Part shown: positions 61,103 to 64,000 of the stretch, in pieces
How positions within the stretch are numbered: position 1 is the first letter of the stretch
How the letters are laid out: each line of letters opens with the position of its first letter
NCBI RefSeq assembly: GCF_002218045.2
Contig: NZ_AP018686.1
Span: 248,001 to 312,000, forward strand
Reading direction: 5' to 3'
Origin: Vibrio rumoiensis
GTDB lineage: Bacteria > Pseudomonadota > Gammaproteobacteria > Enterobacterales > Vibrionaceae
DNA length: 64,000 nucleotides
Translations under genes and position numbers: made by a program
Notes under the pieces: model-generated
Told to the model about the DNA's origin: nothing
The model's database searches: none
The model's input: only the letters and a program-made list of their open reading frames with translations

Positions 61103-62437
61103 ATGTTCACTCGTAATCGTGTTATTTGGAGTGAGGGGCTTTTTATGAAGCCTCAACACTTTCAACAGCAACAGCGTTATTTAGAATATTATGCCGATGA
61201 GCGATCTAAAGCGATAAGCCCTTATTTGTATGGTGTTACTGAGTTATCTCTTAACCCTGAGTACCTTTCATTTGGTCGTATTGCTATTGAAAGGGCGATA
61301 GGTTCGATGCCAGATGGTTCAATGTTCTCTATACCACAAGAGGATCTATTACCAGATCCACTTGATATTGAAGATGCCAGTTTAGCTAATCAAATTATTT
61401 ATTTGGCTATTCCTTTACGAAGTGATGCGCTATTGGAAATCGATTGGCCAGAAGAAAAAGGCACTGGCCGTTACCAACAACGAATTCAAGAGCAACGTGA
61501 TACCCATTCAATGCAAGGGGGCTCTACTCCTATTAGTGTTGCGCCATTGAAAATTCAGTTGATGTTAGAAAAAGAAGATAGAACGGCTTATGCCTCAATG
61601 GCGATTGCTCGTATTCGAGAAAAAAGGCCGGATGGCAGCATCATTTTAGATGAGAGTTTTATACCTTGTCATACCAACGTTCACTGTCATACCGGTTTAT
61701 ATCGTGTGGTCGCTGAAATAGCGGGACTTATACGCGAAAGAGCCAAGAATATCGCTCAACAAATATCATCGCCTTCACAAGGTGGTGTTGCCGATGTTTC
61801 TGATTTTATGCTGTTACAAGCTTTGAATAGAATTCAGCCAGAGCTACAACATCTTTCGGAATTAAGAGGTTTACATCCAGAGCGATTATTTGAACGTTTA
61901 AGCGCGGTTGCAGGTGAACTGGCAACATTTACCAGTGAAAGTCGTTTGCCACCAACTATTCCAGCGTATAACCATGATAATCCAGCGGAATCATTCTGGC
62001 CGGTTGTTCATCACCTTCGTCAAAGCTTAAGTATTGTACTAGAGCCACGAGCGGTTTCGATACAGCTTCATAAACGTCAATATGGATTAATGGTCGCACC
62101 GGTACAGGATCCTCAATTAGTACAGGATGCGGAATTTATTATTGCGGTGAAAGCGAAGATGCCTCTTGATGAGCTTAGACGCTTATTTGTACAGCAGACC
62201 AAAGTGTCATCAGTTGAGAAAATACGTGAGCTTATTTCTCTGCAGTTACCAGGTGTGCCACTTAACGCATTACCTGTCGCCCCTCGTCAATTGCCGTATC
62301 ACGCAGGTTATACCTATTACCAACTTGATAAAACTAGCCCTGCTTGGGGAAGCTTACAGCACTCTACAGGGTTTGCATTTCATGTTGCAGGAGCATTTGA
62401 AGATCTTGACCTGCAGTTTTGGGCTATTAGGAGTTAA
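61103..62437 (+). CDS. tssK: T6SS baseplate-membrane connector TssK
   Basis: Trimeric connector between baseplate and membrane complex (VasE/ImpJ). 444 residues, intact. It starts MFTRNRVIWSEGLFMKPQHFQQQQRYLE, the conserved N-terminus with the WSEGLFMxPQHFQ hallmark. It ends WAIRS. Spacing is 3 bp to tssJ and 2 bp to tssL, so it is tightly co-transcribed. Confidence 0.93.
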   Translation: MFTRNRVIWSEGLFMKPQHFQQQQRYLEYYADERSKAISPYLYGVTELSLNPEYLSFGRIAIERAIGSMPDGSMFSIPQEDLLPDPLDIEDASLANQIIYLAIPLRSDALLEIDWPEEKGTGRYQQRIQEQRDTHSMQGGSTPISVAPLKIQLMLEKEDRTAYASMAIARIREKRPDGSIILDESFIPCHTNVHCHTGLYRVVAEIAGLIRERAKNIAQQISSPSQGGVADVSDFMLLQALNRIQPELQHLSELRGLHPERLFERLSAVAGELATFTSESRLPPTIPAYNHDNPAESFWPVVHHLRQSLSIVLEPRAVSIQLHKRQYGLMVAPVQDPQLVQDAEFIIAVKAKMPLDELRRLFVQQTKVSSVEKIRELISLQLPGVPLNALPVAPRQLPYHAGYTYYQLDKTSPAWGSLQHSTGFAFHVAGAFEDLDLQFWAIRS

Positions 62438-62439
62438 TT

Positions 62440-63213
62440 ATGGATACCAACAACACCAATGTTGCAGTCGATGAGTTGCTGTATGAAGGAAGTGAAAATA
62501 TCGATCAGGATCAGGATTTTTGGTTTCCACTACGTGGCGATAATCCTAATTTATTGATTGATGTTGCTACGCCATTATTTGGGTTGGCACTTAGAGTTAA
62601 AGGGCTATCCGAGTGTCCATCAATCGAAGATGTGTACCATCAAGTGGTAAAAGAAATCACCGCGATAGAAATGGAATTAGCTGAAAACAATTATGAGCAT
62701 TCGGTCATTATGGCCTACCGATATGTGTTGTGTGCTTATCTTGATGAAGCGGTAATGGGCACCTCGTGGGGAGCTAAAAGTGTATGGGCTCAACATTCAC
62801 TACTTTCTCGTTTTCATGACGAAACATGGGGCGGTGAAAAAGTATTTTCGATTTTAACTCGTTTAGAAAACGATCCTCCGAGATACAAAGACCTTTTAGA
62901 GTTTATTTTTCATTGTTTAAATTTAGGCTTTGAAGGGAAATATAAAGTTATTTCAAATGGTTATGCGGAACGAGAAAGGGTCATTATCAAATTGCATGAG
63001 CTACTCAAGTCGTTGAGTGATTCTGAACCAAGGTCTTTATCTAAGGCCACCGAACATGTTGTCCATTCTAAATATAAGTTAGGCCGTCAAATTCCCGTAT
63101 GGTCGGTGTTTGCCATGTTTATTTTTGGGTTATGTGTTGTTTTTTCTGGCTATTTATATGTGTTAAGCAATAAATCCGCCGATGTATTAACTCAATTGAA
63201 TCAGCTACTTTAG
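62440..63213 (+). CDS. tssL: T6SS inner membrane protein TssL (DotU/IcmH family)
   Basis: Inner-membrane component that pairs with TssM. 257 residues. The cytoplasmic DotU domain contains YVLCAYLDEAVMGTSWGAKSVWAQHSLLSRFHDETWGGEKVF, the family core. It is followed by a C-terminal membrane anchor (PVWSVFAMFIFGLCVVFSGYLYVL). No C-terminal peptidoglycan-binding domain is attached, as in the short TssL form. The clpV gene follows after 10 bp. Confidence 0.92.
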   Translation: MDTNNTNVAVDELLYEGSENIDQDQDFWFPLRGDNPNLLIDVATPLFGLALRVKGLSECPSIEDVYHQVVKEITAIEMELAENNYEHSVIMAYRYVLCAYLDEAVMGTSWGAKSVWAQHSLLSRFHDETWGGEKVFSILTRLENDPPRYKDLLEFIFHCLNLGFEGKYKVISNGYAERERVIIKLHELLKSLSDSEPRSLSKATEHVVHSKYKLGRQIPVWSVFAMFIFGLCVVFSGYLYVLSNKSADVLTQLNQLL

Positions 63214-63223
63214 AGGTATCGTT

Positions 63224-64000
63224 ATGCTCCGTATTGAATTATCGACAATAATTTCTAAATTAAATGATCAGACAAAGTTCGCTTTAGAGCAGGCTGCTTC
63301 TTTATGTATCGAAAAACAAAGTTCAGAAATAACCGTTGAGCATCTTTTAGGGGTTTTACTTGATAACCCTATTTCCGATGTCAGGCTTATTTTAAAGCAA
63401 GCGAATATTGATATTTTACCTTTAAAAGAAAAATTGAGTGTAGGCTCTCAATCGGAAGGCCAACTCGATACGTATCCTTCGTTTTCTCCTCTTTTGGTCG
63501 AGTTATTGCAAGAGGCTTGGTTACTGTCTACCACTGAGCTTAACCAACAACAATTGCGTTCAGGTGCGATTTTTTTAGCGGCTCTTTTACGTAAAGAACG
63601 TTATTTAACGCTGAATATTATTCCTGTTTTTGATGGGATAAATCGAGAGGCGTTAACAAAGGAATTTGATGCTATTTTAACGAATTCATCAGAAACCGAG
63701 GTAGTGACTCAAAAATCAAACCGTTCGGTTTTATCAAGCGCTTCTTCTTCCGATTATTTAAGTCGTTATTGTAAAAATGTATCAGAATCGGCGCGAAATG
63801 GTGAGCTAGATCCTGTGTTATGTCGAGACGACGAGCTTAATTTGATGATTGATATCTTATGCCGACGTCGTAAAAACAACCCTATTGTGGTGGGGGATGC
63901 AGGCGTCGGTAAAAGTGCAATCATTGAAGGTATGGCATTAAGAATTGCTAGTGGCCAAGTTCCCGATCAGCTTAAAGAGGTTGATTTGTGGTCTTTAGAT
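63224..64000 (+). CDS. clpV: T6SS sheath-recycling ATPase ClpV/TssH (3' cut by window edge)
   Basis: AAA+ unfoldase that disassembles the contracted VipA/VipB (TssB/TssC) sheath. The first 259 codons are present and open to the window end. MLRIELSTIISKLNDQTKFALEQAASLC and ITVEHLLGVLLDNPISDVRLIL form the ClpN repeat domain. After a serine-rich linker comes the first AAA domain, with Walker A GDAGVGKSAI in NPIVVGDAGVGKSAIIEGMALRI. It starts at ATG 63224 with AGAGG upstream. The order matches V. cholerae vasF-vasG. The sheath genes it acts on are missing upstream of the IS junction. Confidence 0.92.
   Translation, partial: MLRIELSTIISKLNDQTKFALEQAASLCIEKQSSEITVEHLLGVLLDNPISDVRLILKQANIDILPLKEKLSVGSQSEGQLDTYPSFSPLLVELLQEAWLLSTTELNQQQLRSGAIFLAALLRKERYLTLNIIPVFDGINREALTKEFDAILTNSSETEVVTQKSNRSVLSSASSSDYLSRYCKNVSESARNGELDPVLCRDDELNLMIDILCRRRKNNPIVVGDAGVGKSAIIEGMALRIASGQVPDQLKEVDLWSLD

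Overview
The window reads as a chromosome segment from a marine gammaproteobacterium of the family Vibrionaceae. The evidence is AT-rich coding sequence, Vibrio-like hexuronate genes with a TRAP transporter, a V. cholerae-like type VI secretion gene order, a LapD/LapG/LapBCE adhesin system with a very large retention-module adhesin, and proteins close to E. coli YdhF, Mak, LdhA, SseA and FumC. No rRNA, tRNA or CRISPR array was seen.

Layout. 1-1581: IS3-family element, cut by the window edge. 1616-11623: hexuronate catabolism, with uxaA and uxaC on the minus strand, then an ExuR/UxuR-type GntR regulator, a TRAP transporter (dctQ, dctM, dctP), uxuB and uxuA on the plus strand. A shared operator-like 12-mer lies in both regulatory gaps. 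11701-13323: a YgjV-like membrane protein and an unknown lipoprotein. 13411-23938 (minus strand): a c-di-GMP-controlled adhesin export and retention cluster in the transcription order lapC, lapD, lapB, lapE, OmpA-like lipoprotein, lapG, second lapD. 24134-26805: an IS630 element with an IS66-type element inserted inside it. 27065-44529: a ~17.5 kb gene for a LapA/Bap-like adhesin with a PAAG LapG-type cleavage motif, about ten tandem repeats of ~940 bp, cadherin-like modules and an unusual acidic C-terminus. 44817-55008: mostly housekeeping genes (YdhF-like reductase, LysR and MFS pair, ldhA, DUF1294, sseA, GFA protein, fumC, ompA, mak). 55123-57691: amtB cut by a second IS3 element. 57692-64000: a T6SS operon beginning inside tssF (tssF', tssG, fha, tssJ, tssK, tssL, clpV').

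How the genes fit together. UxaC feeds both hexuronate branches. UxuB and UxuA convert fructuronate through mannonate to KDG, and UxaA converts altronate to KDG. UxaB, KdgK and KdgA are not in the window. In the Lap system the inner-membrane receptor LapD sequesters the periplasmic protease LapG when c-di-GMP is high. When c-di-GMP falls, LapG cuts the adhesin at the di-alanine site. LapB, LapC and LapE form the type I exporter.

A striking feature is the number of small indels. More than a dozen genes carry frameshifts, many of them one base short in a homopolymer, and lapG also has an in-frame TAG. Either the sequence has many homopolymer errors or the region is decaying. The adhesin repeats offer an internal test because intact and shifted copies of the same unit sit side by side. 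Genes whose reading frame is restored only by assuming indels are typed as pseudogene; that typing does not claim they are dead in the cell.
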